NCBI RefSeq assembly: GCF_008360935.1 | Contig: NZ_SRXO01000008.1 | Location: forward strand, 1 to 64,000 | Length of the DNA: 64,000 nucleotides | Reading direction: 5' to 3' | Source of the DNA: Siccirubricoccus phaeus | GTDB taxonomy: Bacteria > Pseudomonadota > Alphaproteobacteria > Acetobacterales > Acetobacteraceae | Shown here: one piece after another, positions 25,516-34,018 of the stretch | Layout of the letters: every line of letters starts with the position of its first letter | How positions within the stretch are numbered: position 1 is the stretch's first letter | The notes under the pieces: model-generated | Told to the model about the DNA's origin: nothing | Seen by the model: the letters and a program-made list of their open reading frames with translations, nothing else | Database searches by the model: none | Made by a program: the position numbers and the translations under genes

Positions 25516-26367
25516 ATGACCGATTTCGCGATGGGCCGCCGCGCCGGGCTGGCCGGGCTTGGTATGGCGGGGGCGCTGGTCGGCAGCGCCGCGGCGCAGA
25601 CCGCCGCCGGTGGGGTGATGGAAAAGATCATCCGGGAGAAGCAGTTCAAGATCGGCTTCATTCCCTCCCCGCCCTCGGTGGTGAAGGATCCGGCGAGCGG
25701 CCAGCTCAAGGGCTTCGTCATTGACGGGGTGAAGTTCATCTGCCAGGCCATCAATGTGGAGCCGGTCTTCGTCGAGACGACCTGGGCGAATTTCACCTCC
25801 GGCCTCAATTCCGGCCAGTTCGATCTCTCCGTCGCCGGCACCTTCGCCACCATCCTGCGCGCCAGCGCGGTGCAATTCACCCGGCCGATCTGGTATCTGG
25901 GCTACAGCGCCGTGGCGAAGCGCGGCGACACGCGCTTCAGCAAGCCCGCGGACCTGAACCGCGAGGGGATCAGGATCGCCCTCGTCCAGGGCGGCGCCAG
26001 CGTGGAATACGCCAAGGAGAATTGGCCGAAGGCGCAGCACATCCTGTTGGCCACCGGCAACCTCACCGCGCCCTTCGTGGAAGTGGCCGCCGGCCGCGCC
26101 GATGTCGGCGTGGAGGATGCCTGGCAGGCGCGGCGCTTCGCCGCGGCGCAGCCCGCGGTGGTCGATCTCTTCGGCAGCGCGCCCTACAACGTCTTGCCGA
26201 TCAACTGGGCCATCAAGCGCGGCAACCAGGATCTGGTGGAGTTCATGAACATCGCCATCGATTTCCTGCTGACCACGGGGCGGTGGGAGAAGATGGCGGA
26301 ACCCTATGGCGCCACCGGCCGGTTCTGGGCGAAGCCGGCGCTGGTGCCCTTCGGTCCGGAGGCCTGA
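25516..26367 (+). CDS. ABC transporter substrate-binding protein (PBP2, polar amino acid type)
   Basis: A periplasmic solute-binding protein of 283 residues. The N-terminus GRRAGLAGLGMAGALVGSAAAQ is a signal peptide with a twin-arginine-like start. The mature part (KQFKIGFIPSPPSVVKDPAS, then LKGFVIDGVKFICQAINVEP) follows the type II PBP pattern. GGGGAGAG lies upstream of the ATG. It completes the four-gene plus-strand operon, so the ligand is probably the substrate or precursor for the coupled Rieske oxygenase. Confidence 0.9.
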   Translation: MTDFAMGRRAGLAGLGMAGALVGSAAAQTAAGGVMEKIIREKQFKIGFIPSPPSVVKDPASGQLKGFVIDGVKFICQAINVEPVFVETTWANFTSGLNSGQFDLSVAGTFATILRASAVQFTRPIWYLGYSAVAKRGDTRFSKPADLNREGIRIALVQGGASVEYAKENWPKAQHILLATGNLTAPFVEVAAGRADVGVEDAWQARRFAAAQPAVVDLFGSAPYNVLPINWAIKRGNQDLVEFMNIAIDFLLTTGRWEKMAEPYGATGRFWAKPALVPFGPEA

Positions 26368-26557
26368 CGGGCGGCACGAGCCGGGGTGATCGCCCGGCGC
26401 GCATGCGCTGAAGCGCAGGTAACGCGAGGGGCAGGAGGGTGAGGTGCGGGCCAGGGCACCGCGCCCTGGGGTGCGGCCATAGGCGGGTGAAACGCCAGCC
26501 ATGCGTCGCGGCAATAATGCCGGCAGACCGGTTCGCTGACCGGGCCGAGGAAAGGCG
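26368..26557. other. Gene-free spacer before repeat cluster
   Basis: No gene seen. It leads into a cluster of palindromic repeats that extends to 26952; the acetyltransferase gene begins at 27047. Confidence 0.4.
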
Positions 26558-26664
26558 CTAGAGCGGGATCGGTTGAGCTGCGCTCACCCGCCCCGCTCTA
26601 GCTCATTGTTCGGTCGCGTGATTCACGGTTCCGGTCGATTCGACCTCAACCGATCCCGCTCTAG
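26558..26664 (+). repeat. CTAG palindromic repeat, module C, copy 1
   Basis: 107 bp with perfect 20-bp terminal inverted repeats (CTAGAGCGGGATCGGTTGAG and its complement) and an internal CCGCTCTAG palindrome. Near-identical copies lie at 44766-44872 (inverted) and 53341-53448. Confidence 0.9.
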
Positions 26665-26727
26665 AACGGGTCGCCGATCGGGGCCGCTGGCATAAGCCCG
26701 CGCTTCTGTCTGGCGGGCCGGGGTCCA

Positions 26728-26828
26728 GGGCGGTTTCACCGCGCCTGCGCTCGGCGAACCCGCTCCAGCCCTTTGTCTGGTCGCATTTTCCGAGGCGTCC
26801 GGCGAGTCCGCCGGACTTGAGAATGCTC
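26728..26828 (-). repeat. CTAG palindromic repeat, module A, copy 2
   Basis: Inverted, diverged copy of the module at 8530-8636. It keeps the AGCGGGTTCGCCGAGCGCAG segment and the CAAGTCCGGC/GCCGGAC stem, but its outer CTAG ends are degraded. Confidence 0.7.
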
Positions 26829-26829
26829 A

Positions 26830-26952
26830 AGTGTCCCGATTCCGCAGCCCTGCGGACTTCGTTCTCGGGCTACTGGCTTTTGTTTTCAGTGGCCTGCTTG
26901 TCCGCTGCGTCCGCTGGAAATCCAGCGAACTTCGCGGGCAGGACGACACTAG
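26830..26952 (-). repeat. Palindromic repeat, module B, copy 2
   Basis: Inverted, diverged copy of the module at 8637-8751, recognisable by the shared CACTGAAAACAAAAGC and CAGCGGACCAGCAGG-like blocks. The terminal hairpin is imperfect here. Relative to copy 1, the order of modules A and B is reversed. Confidence 0.65.
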
Positions 26953-27046
26953 CCGTGACGCGGCGTGGCTCCTATGACCCTGGCTCCGGCCGCGCCCGTG
27001 GCGACCGTCTTCGGTCGTCCGGCCTCGCAGCCCGGCCGAGGGTCCG

Positions 27047-27790
27047 ATGGGTCACGACATCCTGGCGCTGGAGCGCTTCTGCCTCACCGCCCTGCCGGCG
27101 CCGCGCCAGGCATTCATCGGTCCCTTCGTGGTGAAAGGGTTTTTGGGCGGCACCGGGCGGGGCAATGCCGCCAGCTCGCTGGACCCGGCGCCGTTGGCCG
27201 ATCTGCCGGGGGTGGTGGCGCGGGTGGAAGCCTGCTTCGCGGGCATGGGGCTGCGGCCGCGCTTCCGCTCGACGCCGCTGGACCCGGTGGGGCTGGGCCC
27301 GTTCCTGCAGGCGCGTGGCTATGCGGAGCAGGATGAGAGCCTGGTGATGGTCGGCCCTCTGACGCCGGTCGCGGCGCCGGATGCGGCGGTGCGCGACGAG
27401 GGCGGGCCGAGCGCGGCCTGGATGGCGCTGGTGGCGACGGCCGAATACCAGGTGCCGGCCCGACAGGCGGAGAAGCTGCGCAATCCGGAGCTGTTGGCCA
27501 CCCCCGGCGCCTGGCTGGTGTTGCGGGAGCAGGGCGTGGATGCCGCCTGTCTCTTTGCCGTGGCGGAAGGCCCGTTCTGCGGCTTCTTCGATCTGGCGAC
27601 CCGGCCGGAATTCCGTCGCCGCGGCCTGGCAGCAAGGCTGATCCGTGCCGCTGCGCATTGGGCCGGGGCGCGCGGCGCATCGGTGCTGACGGCCCAGGTG
27701 GCGGCGACGAATGCGCCCTCGATCGCGCTGCAGGAAAGCTTGGGCCTGCGCGAAGCCTATTGCTACCGTTATTGGCTGGCGCCGGCCTGA
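27047..27790 (+). CDS. GNAT family N-acetyltransferase
   Basis: A 247-residue protein with a C-terminal GNAT domain. The acetyl-CoA-binding signature is DLATRPEFRRRGLAARLIRA (R/Q-x-x-G-x-G/A type), followed by the AQVAATNAPSIALQESLGLRE motif. The N-terminal 120 residues form a less conserved, probably second GNAT-like half. The substrate is unknown. The gene stands alone and is convergent with a LysR regulator. Confidence 0.8.
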   Translation: MGHDILALERFCLTALPAPRQAFIGPFVVKGFLGGTGRGNAASSLDPAPLADLPGVVARVEACFAGMGLRPRFRSTPLDPVGLGPFLQARGYAEQDESLVMVGPLTPVAAPDAAVRDEGGPSAAWMALVATAEYQVPARQAEKLRNPELLATPGAWLVLREQGVDAACLFAVAEGPFCGFFDLATRPEFRRRGLAARLIRAAAHWAGARGASVLTAQVAATNAPSIALQESLGLREAYCYRYWLAPA

Positions 27791-27798
27791 CTCAGGGC

Positions 27799-27860
27799 CG
27801 GGTCCGGGGGGAAGCTCTTCCCCCCCCCGGTGGGGGTGCAGGAGGCAGCGCCCCCTGCCA
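27799..27860. repeat. GC-rich 3'-end repeat (terminator-like), copy at 27.8 kb
   Basis: This lies between convergent genes. It has GGGTCC, then a central hairpin GGGGGGAAG-CT-CTTCCCCCC (27806-27825), then a 3' hairpin GCAGGAGGC-AGC-GCCCCCTGC (27838-27858). It belongs to the same family as the elements at 32.9, 35.5, 37.9, 51.35, 53.5 and 56.95 kb. Confidence 0.6.
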
Positions 27861-27866
27861 TGGACG

Positions 27867-28778
27867 CTACCGCGCCCGCAGCCTGGGATCCTCCGCCGCC
27901 TTCTTCACCAGCACGTCCAGCACCGCTCTCACCCGTCGCGGCATGGCCCGCGTCGAGGGCCACGCCACATGCACGTCATGCGGCTCGCTCCGCCAGCCCG
28001 GCAGCACCGGCACGATCGCGCCCGCTTCCACATGCGGCGTGGCGGACCAGGGCGTGAGCAGGGAGATGCCGAAGCCGTCCCGCGTCGCCCTGATCAGGCT
28101 GACGAGGTTGTCCGCCCGGAAGCGGCTCGGCGTGTTCACCATCGCCGCTTCCCCGCTCGGCCCTTCAAGTTGGACCTCCTCCCACGGCCTGCCGCCGACC
28201 AGCAGGGAGCAGAAGCTGTGCCCCGCCAGCGCCTCCGGCGTTTCCGGCCTGCCTGCCCGGGCGAGGTACTCCGGCGCGGCGTAGAAGGCGAAGTCCAGCC
28301 GCCCGATCTTCCGGGCGATCAGCGTCTGGTGCTTCAGCTCGCCGAAGCGGATGGCGAGGTCGATGCCCTGCTCCACCAGGTCGATGATGTTGGGGCTGAG
28401 ATGCGCTTCCAGCACCAGGTTGGGATTGGCCAGCAGGAAGTCGCTCAGCCAGGGCATCACCACCGCGTCGAAGAAGGCGCCGATGCAGGTGAGGCGGACG
28501 GTGCCGCTGAGGCCGGATTGCGCGCCGCGGACGCTGGCCTCCGCCTCGTCCAGCGCATCGATGATGCGCACCGCCTCGGCATGGAAGGCGGCGCCGGCAT
28601 CGGTGACGGCGAGGCCGCGGGGAGAGCGGAGCAGCAGCGGCACGCCGAGGCGCTGCTCCAGCTCGGCGACCAGGCGGGAGACGGAGGGCTGGGAGAGATT
28701 CAGGTCGCGGGCGGCCCGGGTGATGTTCCCGGTTTCCACCACGCGGCGGAAGACCATGAGCTGCTGCAGCCTGTCCAT
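27867..28778 (-). CDS. LysR-family transcriptional regulator
   Basis: A 303-residue regulator with an N-terminal winged HTH (residues 1-60; ARDLNLSQPSVSRLVAELEQ) and a C-terminal periplasmic-binding-like effector domain. It lies 58 bp downstream of the quinone oxidoreductase gene on the same strand and may be cotranscribed with it. The target genes cannot be told. Confidence 0.92.
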   Translation of the reverse strand: MDRLQQLMVFRRVVETGNITRAARDLNLSQPSVSRLVAELEQRLGVPLLLRSPRGLAVTDAGAAFHAEAVRIIDALDEAEASVRGAQSGLSGTVRLTCIGAFFDAVVMPWLSDFLLANPNLVLEAHLSPNIIDLVEQGIDLAIRFGELKHQTLIARKIGRLDFAFYAAPEYLARAGRPETPEALAGHSFCSLLVGGRPWEEVQLEGPSGEAAMVNTPSRFRADNLVSLIRATRDGFGISLLTPWSATPHVEAGAIVPVLPGWRSEPHDVHVAWPSTRAMPRRVRAVLDVLVKKAAEDPRLRAR

Positions 28779-28836
28779 CAGCCGGAAATTTTCCGGCAGG
28801 AACGGTTCATGGTCCCGGCGGCCATCGTCGTCGGAA

Positions 28837-29805
28837 TTACGGCATCAGCACCGTGCTGCCGGTGGTCTTCCGGCCTTCCAGGGCGATATGCGCCTGGGCG
28901 GCATCCTTCAGTGACACCTGTTGGTTCACCGCGATCTTCACCGCGCCGGACTTCACCGCGGCGAAGAGATCGGCGGCGGTGGCCACCAGATCCTCCCGCT
29001 TCGCGGTGTAGGTGTTGAGCGTCGGGCGGGTGACGTAAAGCGAGCCCTTGGCCGCCAGCACGCCGAGATCGGTGGTGACGGGGCCGGAGGCATTGCCGTA
29101 GCTGATCATCAGCCCGAAGGGGCGCAGGCAGTCGAGCGAGGTGAGGAAGGTGTCGCGGCCGACGCTGTCATAGACCACGGGCAGCATGGCGCCGCTGGTG
29201 ATCTCCTTCACCCGGGCCGGGATGTTCTCGCTGGTCAGCAGGGCGTGGTCGGCGCCGAGCGACCTGACGAGCGCCGCCTTCTCCGGCGTCGAGACCACGC
29301 CGATGACGGTGGCGCCGAGATGCTTCGCCCATTGCACCAGGATGGAGCCGACGCCGCCGGCCGCGGCATGCACCAGGATGGCGTCGCCCTTTTTCACCGG
29401 GTAGGTGCGCTTCACCAGGAACTGCGCGGTCATGCCCTGCAGCATCATGGCAGCGGCCTGGGTGAAGTCGATGCCCTCCGGCACCTTCACCACCTTGTCG
29501 GCGGGCAGCGCGCGCGCCTCGGCATAGGCGCCGAGCGCGCCGGCATAGGCGACGCGGTCGCCCACCTTCAGCTCCGTCACGCCGTCGCCCACGGCCTCCA
29601 CCGTGCCGGCCCCCTCCATGCCGATCGTCACCGGCATGGAGGGCGCCTTGTAGAGGCCGGTGCGGAAATAGACGTCGATGTAATTCAGCCCGACCGCGCC
29701 GTGGCGCACCAGTACCTCGCCGGGCTTGGGGTGGGGCAGCGGCACCTCCTCCCACACCAGCTTGTCGGGACCGCCGTGCTCATGGACGCGGATGGCGTGG
29801 TTCAT
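28837..29805 (-). CDS. NADPH:quinone oxidoreductase (zinc-free MDR family)
   Basis: A medium-chain dehydrogenase of 322 residues of the quinone oxidoreductase type. VGLNYIDVYFRTGLYK, the cofactor motif HAAAGGVGSILVQWAK and the family block TTIGMEGAGTVEAVG-like segment are present, and the zinc-ligand Cys residues of alcohol dehydrogenases are absent. It likely reduces quinones or enones with NADPH. It lies 12 bp after ogt on the same strand and may form an operon with ogt and the LysR gene. Confidence 0.9.
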   Translation of the reverse strand: MNHAIRVHEHGGPDKLVWEEVPLPHPKPGEVLVRHGAVGLNYIDVYFRTGLYKAPSMPVTIGMEGAGTVEAVGDGVTELKVGDRVAYAGALGAYAEARALPADKVVKVPEGIDFTQAAAMMLQGMTAQFLVKRTYPVKKGDAILVHAAAGGVGSILVQWAKHLGATVIGVVSTPEKAALVRSLGADHALLTSENIPARVKEITSGAMLPVVYDSVGRDTFLTSLDCLRPFGLMISYGNASGPVTTDLGVLAAKGSLYVTRPTLNTYTAKREDLVATAADLFAAVKSGAVKIAVNQQVSLKDAAQAHIALEGRKTTGSTVLMP

Positions 29806-29817
29806 CGGGGGGTTCCT

Positions 29818-30336
29818 TCAATGGCCCTCGGCCGCTGGCGTGGGGCTGCGGCCGAACAGGGGCAATGGGTCGGCGTTGTGTTGCGAAACGGCCCGGGCTT
29901 CAAGGGCCAGCAGGAAGCGCTTGGTGGACAGCCCCTCGCCGCCGGAATAGCCGCCGATGGTGCCGTCATTGGCGATGACGCGATGGCAGGGGATGAGGAT
30001 GGGGATGGGATTCGCGCCATTGGCCTGGCCGATGGCGCGGGGCGCGCGGCAGCCCACTTCCCGCGCGATGTCGAGATAGGAACGGGTCTGCCCGGCCGGG
30101 ATGCGCGTCAGCGCCGCCCAGACCTTGCGGCGAAACTCGGTGCCCTCCGGCGCCAGCTTCAGGTCGAAGCCGGTGCGGAGGCCGTCGAAATAGTCCTGGA
30201 GCTGGTCGGCAGCCCGCTGCAGCAGCGGCGTGACCTCGCCTTTCGGGGCCCGCCCCCAATCGAGCGCGACGATGCTGCCTTCCGCCTCGAAGACGGTAAG
30301 TTCGCCGAGCGGGGTATGGAGCGAGATATGCGGCAT
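29818..30336 (-). CDS. ogt: Methylated-DNA-protein cysteine methyltransferase (Ogt)
   Basis: A suicide DNA-repair protein of 172 residues that accepts the alkyl group from O6-alkylguanine. The active-site motif is IPCHRVI, and the HTH region RIPAGQTRSYLDIARE and the asparagine hinge (GQANGANPIPI) are present. I start at the ATG at 30336 (MPHISLHTPLGELTVF), which matches the family N-terminus. An in-frame upstream start would add 13 poorly conserved residues. It is the second DNA-alkylation repair gene in this window, besides tag. Confidence 0.92.
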   Translation of the reverse strand: MPHISLHTPLGELTVFEAEGSIVALDWGRAPKGEVTPLLQRAADQLQDYFDGLRTGFDLKLAPEGTEFRRKVWAALTRIPAGQTRSYLDIAREVGCRAPRAIGQANGANPIPILIPCHRVIANDGTIGGYSGGEGLSTKRFLLALEARAVSQHNADPLPLFGRSPTPAAEGH

Positions 30337-30460
30337 CCGGCGGTCGATGCCACACCGCCCTGGGGCGGGCGTCAAGCGCCGGGTTCCGGCCCTGGCCGGG
30401 GCGGGGGGGCGAAGCTACATCTCCGGCAGCAGGCCGGATGCCGGCCGAGGGGAGAGACAG

Positions 30461-30829
30461 ATGCCCGACGCCGCCCGCCCTGGCGACCCGCCGCCGTATT
30501 TCCGCGCCCATGTCTTCGTCTGCTGCAACCGGCGGCAGGAGGGGCATCCGCGCGGCTCCTGCGCCGCCCGCGGCAGCGAGAAGCTGAAGGACTACATGAA
30601 GGCCAGGGCGAAAGAGCTTGGGCTGAAGGATGTGCGGGTGAACCAGGCGGGGTGCCTCGATCGCTGCGAATTCGGTCCGACCCTGGTGATCTACCCCGAG
30701 GGCATCTGGTACCGGCCGCAGACTCCGGCGGATATCGACGAAATTCTGACGGCGCATCTGATGGAAGGCGGGCGGGTGCCGCGGCTGATGCTGACCGAAA
30801 AGGACGTGCCGCCGCCGAAGCAGAAGTGA
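30461..30829 (+). CDS. Thioredoxin-like [2Fe-2S] ferredoxin
   Basis: A 122-residue ferredoxin of the thioredoxin-fold family (Aquifex/Clostridium Fd type). Cluster ligands are the Cys in HVFVCCNRR, HPRGSCAARG, and NQAGCLDRCEFGPTLV. GAGGGGAGAG lies just upstream. The stop overlaps the GTG start of mnmE (GTGA), so translation of the two is coupled. The electron partner is unknown. Confidence 0.9.
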   Translation: MPDAARPGDPPPYFRAHVFVCCNRRQEGHPRGSCAARGSEKLKDYMKARAKELGLKDVRVNQAGCLDRCEFGPTLVIYPEGIWYRPQTPADIDEILTAHLMEGGRVPRLMLTEKDVPPPKQK

Positions 30830-32145
30830 TCCAGCATCCGCCCATTTTCGCCCTGGCCTCCGGCGCCGGGCGGGCGGCGGTGGCGGTGCTGCGGCTGTCC
30901 GGTGCCGGCAGCGACGAGATTGCAGCGGCGTTGGCGGGGCGGCTGCCGGTGCCGCGGCGGGCCAGCTTGCGGAAGCTGCGCCACCCGGGGACGGGCGAAT
31001 TGCTCGACGAGGCGCTGCTGCTCTGGTTCCCCGGCCCCGCCAGCTATACCGGCGAGGACAGCGCGGAGCTGCATCTGCATGGCGGCCCGGCGGTGGTGGC
31101 GGGCGTCGCCGACGCGCTGGTCGCCGCCGGCGCCCGGCCGGCCGAACCGGGGGAGTTCACCCGCCGCGCCTTCCTGAACGGCCGGTTGGATCTGACGGCG
31201 GCGGAGGGCATCGCCGACCTCATCGCCGCCGAGACGGCGGCCCAGCGGCGCCAGGCGCTGCGCCAGGCGGGGGGCGCGCTGGCGGCGCTCTATGGCGGCT
31301 GGGCGCGAAGGCTGACCGCGCTGCTGGCGCGGCAGGAGGCCTTCATCGAATTCGAGGATGAGGACCTGCCCGCCGAGCTGGACGACGAAGTGGCGCGGGA
31401 TGCGGCGACGCTGCGGGCGGAGATGGCGGCGCATCTGGCCGATGGCGGGCGGGGGGAGAGGCTGCGGGAGGGGCTGGTGGTCGCCATCCTCGGCGCGCCG
31501 AATGCCGGGAAATCCTCGCTGCTGAACGCGCTGGCGGGGCGGGAGGCGGCGATCGTCTCCGCCCGCGCCGGCACGACGCGGGATGTGGTGGAGGTGCGGC
31601 TGGACCTGGGCGGGGTGCCGGTGACGCTGGCCGATACCGCCGGGCTGCGCGAGGCGGCGGACGAGATCGAGGCCGAGGGGGTGCGGCGGGCGCGGCGGCG
31701 GGCGGAGGAGGCCGATCTGGTGCTGGCCGTCTTCGCCGTGGACCGGGCGCCGGATGCCGAGACGCTGGGCTGGGTGCGCCCCGGCACGCTGGTGCTGGCG
31801 AACAAGCTGGATTTGGCGCCGGCCCCGGCGGAGATTGGCGGGGTAGCGCCGCTGGCGGTTTCCGCCCGGACCGGGGCGGGGCTGGCGGCGCTGCGGGAAA
31901 GGCTGGAAGCGGCGGCGGCCGAACTGGCCGGCACCGGCGACTCGGCATTGCTGACCCGCCCGCGGCACCGGGCGGCGCTGGAGGAGGCGGCCGGATGGCT
32001 GGCGGAACTGGCCTCGGCGCCGCTGCCGGAGCTGCGGGCGGAGGCGCTGCGGGCGGCGCTCAGGGCGCTGGGCCGCATCACCGGCCAGGTGGGGGTGGAG
32101 GCGGTGCTGGACGCCGTCTTCGGCGAATTCTGCATCGGGAAATGA
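30826..32145 (+). CDS. mnmE: tRNA modification GTPase MnmE (TrmE)
   Basis: With MnmG it makes the 5-carboxymethylaminomethyl modification of wobble uridines. The 439-residue product has the N-terminal formyl-THF-binding domain (SYTGEDSAELHLHGGP), then the inserted G domain (G1 GAPNAGKSS, G2 GTTRD, G3 DTAG, G4 NKLD) and the C-terminal CIGK motif. The GTG at 30826 is the only start that gives the normal N-terminus (MIQHPPIFALASGAGRAAV). It overlaps the ferredoxin stop. Confidence 0.95.
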   Translation: MIQHPPIFALASGAGRAAVAVLRLSGAGSDEIAAALAGRLPVPRRASLRKLRHPGTGELLDEALLLWFPGPASYTGEDSAELHLHGGPAVVAGVADALVAAGARPAEPGEFTRRAFLNGRLDLTAAEGIADLIAAETAAQRRQALRQAGGALAALYGGWARRLTALLARQEAFIEFEDEDLPAELDDEVARDAATLRAEMAAHLADGGRGERLREGLVVAILGAPNAGKSSLLNALAGREAAIVSARAGTTRDVVEVRLDLGGVPVTLADTAGLREAADEIEAEGVRRARRRAEEADLVLAVFAVDRAPDAETLGWVRPGTLVLANKLDLAPAPAEIGGVAPLAVSARTGAGLAALRERLEAAAAELAGTGDSALLTRPRHRAALEEAAGWLAELASAPLPELRAEALRAALRALGRITGQVGVEAVLDAVFGEFCIGK

Positions 32146-32149
32146 CGCC

Positions 32150-32782
32150 ATGGCGATGAGCGCCGAGGAGATCCGCGAAACCTATGCGCGCTGCGCCGCC
32201 GCCCGGCAGCGGCTGCAGGAGCTGGCGGTGCGCGCCACGCCGCGGGAGAAGATCCGGGAACAGATCCAGCGCCTGGGGCTGAGCCTGGACGAGGAGATGG
32301 GCCAGAATTCCGCGGAGGAGCTGGCCTATGCCTTCGACCTGGCGATCTACACCGCGCCACCCGGGCGAAGCCGGGCCATCGACCGGGTGGCGAGGCAGCA
32401 TGCGCGGCTGCCGGGCGAGGCGGCGCTGGTGCTGAACGCGCTGACCCGGTCCTGGCTCTCCATCTTCCGCGTGCTGGACCGGCACCCGGAAGAAGGGCTG
32501 GTGCTGGAGGATGCGCTGCTGGGCGGGGAAATCTGGTTGGTGGACCAGAATCTGGCGGAGACGGCGCCGCCCGGCACGGTGCTGGCCAGCCGGGTGGGGC
32601 GGGTGCTGGGCTTCGCCATCACCACCGGGGTGGTGGCGCTGCTGGATGAGGGCATGCTGGCCGCCATGCTGGGCACGCTGCGCCAAGGCGGGGTGGAGGG
32701 CGCGGCCTTGGCGGAGGATCCGCGCTTTGCCCGGGCGATGTGGCAGCGGGCGCTGGGGTTCCATGTGGATCAGGGGTGGTGA
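32150..32782 (+). CDS. Hypothetical protein
   Basis: A 210-residue soluble protein I do not recognise. It begins MAMSAEEIRETYARCAAARQ and is rich in Leu, Ala, Glu and Arg, probably all alpha-helical, with no signal peptide or membrane segment. It begins 4 bp after mnmE, so it is likely in the ferredoxin-mnmE operon. Its codon usage matches its neighbours and the frame is open throughout, which supports a real gene. Confidence 0.7.
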   Translation: MAMSAEEIRETYARCAAARQRLQELAVRATPREKIREQIQRLGLSLDEEMGQNSAEELAYAFDLAIYTAPPGRSRAIDRVARQHARLPGEAALVLNALTRSWLSIFRVLDRHPEEGLVLEDALLGGEIWLVDQNLAETAPPGTVLASRVGRVLGFAITTGVVALLDEGMLAAMLGTLRQGGVEGAALAEDPRFARAMWQRALGFHVDQGW

Positions 32783-32784
32783 TG

Positions 32785-32996
32785 ATGGGGGCTCCGCCCC
32801 CATGTCCCCGCCAGGGGCTCTGCCCCTGGACCCCGCCGGGGCCAGGACCTGGCCGCGGACCCCGGTCTGAGTTTCAGACCCGACGGTTCAACCCGCCGAC
32901 TCCCCACCGGGGTCCGGGGAGGGGATTCCGGCAATCCCCGGCGGGGGTGCAGGGGCAGCGCCCCCCGCCGGGGGGGCCAGGGGGCGCTGCCCCCAT
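32785..32996. repeat. GC-rich 3'-end repeat, double copy at 32.8-33.0 kb
   Basis: Two linked copies of the GC-rich element fill the spacer between convergent genes. The first half has GGGGGCTCCGCCCCC and AGGGGCTCTGCCCCT hairpins. The second has GGGGTCCGGGG, a central hairpin GGGGATT-CCGGC-AATCCCC (32921-32939), and a 3' AGGGGCAGCGCCCC hairpin. It probably terminates transcription from both sides. Confidence 0.6.
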
Positions 32997-33881
32997 TCAC
33001 CCCGGAATCTCCGCCGCCAGCACCGTCCCCGACTGGCTCTCGGTAATCAGCAGCGTCCGGCCATCCGGCGCGAAGCAGCAATTGGTCGGCGCCCGGCCGA
33101 AGGCGGTGCAGTCCAGCCGGAACAGCGCCACGCCATGCGGGTCCACCCCCCAGACCTGGCCATGGCCGGGATTGGCGACGAACAGCCGGTCCGCCGCATC
33201 CACCGCCATGCCGTCCGGGCCGCTGGTGCCGGCGGGCACGCGGAAGAAGCAATTCGCCTTGCCCACCACCGCATCCGGCCGCAGGGCGAAGCGCCAGACC
33301 TCACAGCTTCGCGTCATCGCCACATAGCAATGCGTGCCGGCGGCGTTCAGGGCGACGCCGTTGGGGCTCGGCCCGTTCGCGAGCAGCCGGTCGATCCGGC
33401 CACCGACGCCCAGCCGGTACACCCGGCCGGAAGGGTCCTGCAGCCCGGTCTGGCCCTGGTCGGTGAAGAGGATGTTCCCCGCCGCGTCCAGCACCAGGTC
33501 GTTCAGCCCGCGGAAGCCCTCGGAGAGCAGATTCTCCAGCAGCGGGGCGATGGCGCCGGTGGCGGGGTCCAGACTCAGCAGCCCGTGGCGGTAATCGGTG
33601 ATCAGCAGCTCGCCCTCGCGGGCGGCGAGGCCGTTCGGCCAGCCATCATATTCCGCGACCTTCTCCCAGGCCTCGCCCGCGACGCGGAACACCCGGCCAT
33701 TCGGGATGTCGCTGACGAAGAAATTGCCGGCGGCGTCGAAGCAGGGGCCTTCCAGGAAGCTGTCGATCGGCGCGCCGGCGCGGTTGGCATCCGACCACGG
33801 GGTCCGGCGCGGCTGGCGCAGGCCAGCGGGCAGGGCGGAGAAGCGGCGAACCGGCAGTTCGCGGGGCGGGGGCGGCCACAT
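32997..33881 (-). CDS. SMP-30/gluconolactonase/LRE family protein
   Basis: A six-bladed beta-propeller hydrolase of 294 residues. Typical blocks are SFLEGPCFDAAGNFFVSDIPNG (metal-binding Glu), GFRGLNDLVLDAAGNILFTDQG (Asn ligand), and SGPDGMAVDAADRLFVANPG (Asp ligand). I start at the ATG at 33881 (MWPPPPRELPV), because upstream sequence is low complexity. Family members are lactonases; the substrate is not predictable. The gene runs divergently from the flavin monooxygenase. Confidence 0.88.
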   Translation of the reverse strand: MWPPPPRELPVRRFSALPAGLRQPRRTPWSDANRAGAPIDSFLEGPCFDAAGNFFVSDIPNGRVFRVAGEAWEKVAEYDGWPNGLAAREGELLITDYRHGLLSLDPATGAIAPLLENLLSEGFRGLNDLVLDAAGNILFTDQGQTGLQDPSGRVYRLGVGGRIDRLLANGPSPNGVALNAAGTHCYVAMTRSCEVWRFALRPDAVVGKANCFFRVPAGTSGPDGMAVDAADRLFVANPGHGQVWGVDPHGVALFRLDCTAFGRAPTNCCFAPDGRTLLITESQSGTVLAAEIPG

Positions 33882-34018
33882 GCGCCACAGCCTGCTCCCG
33901 TCGGCGCCTGGCGGGAAGGGGCCATGCGCGCCGCGCCCCTGGCCATCCCCTTCCGCGCATCGCGGCCTCCACAAGCTGCGCCACTCCCCCTTATGCTGCG
34001 ATGCAGCAGGAGTGAAAC

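Noticed and set aside
26558-26952. Palindromic cluster as a CRISPR array or IS element
   Set aside because: No regular spacers and no transposase frame. The units are long palindromes of different types.
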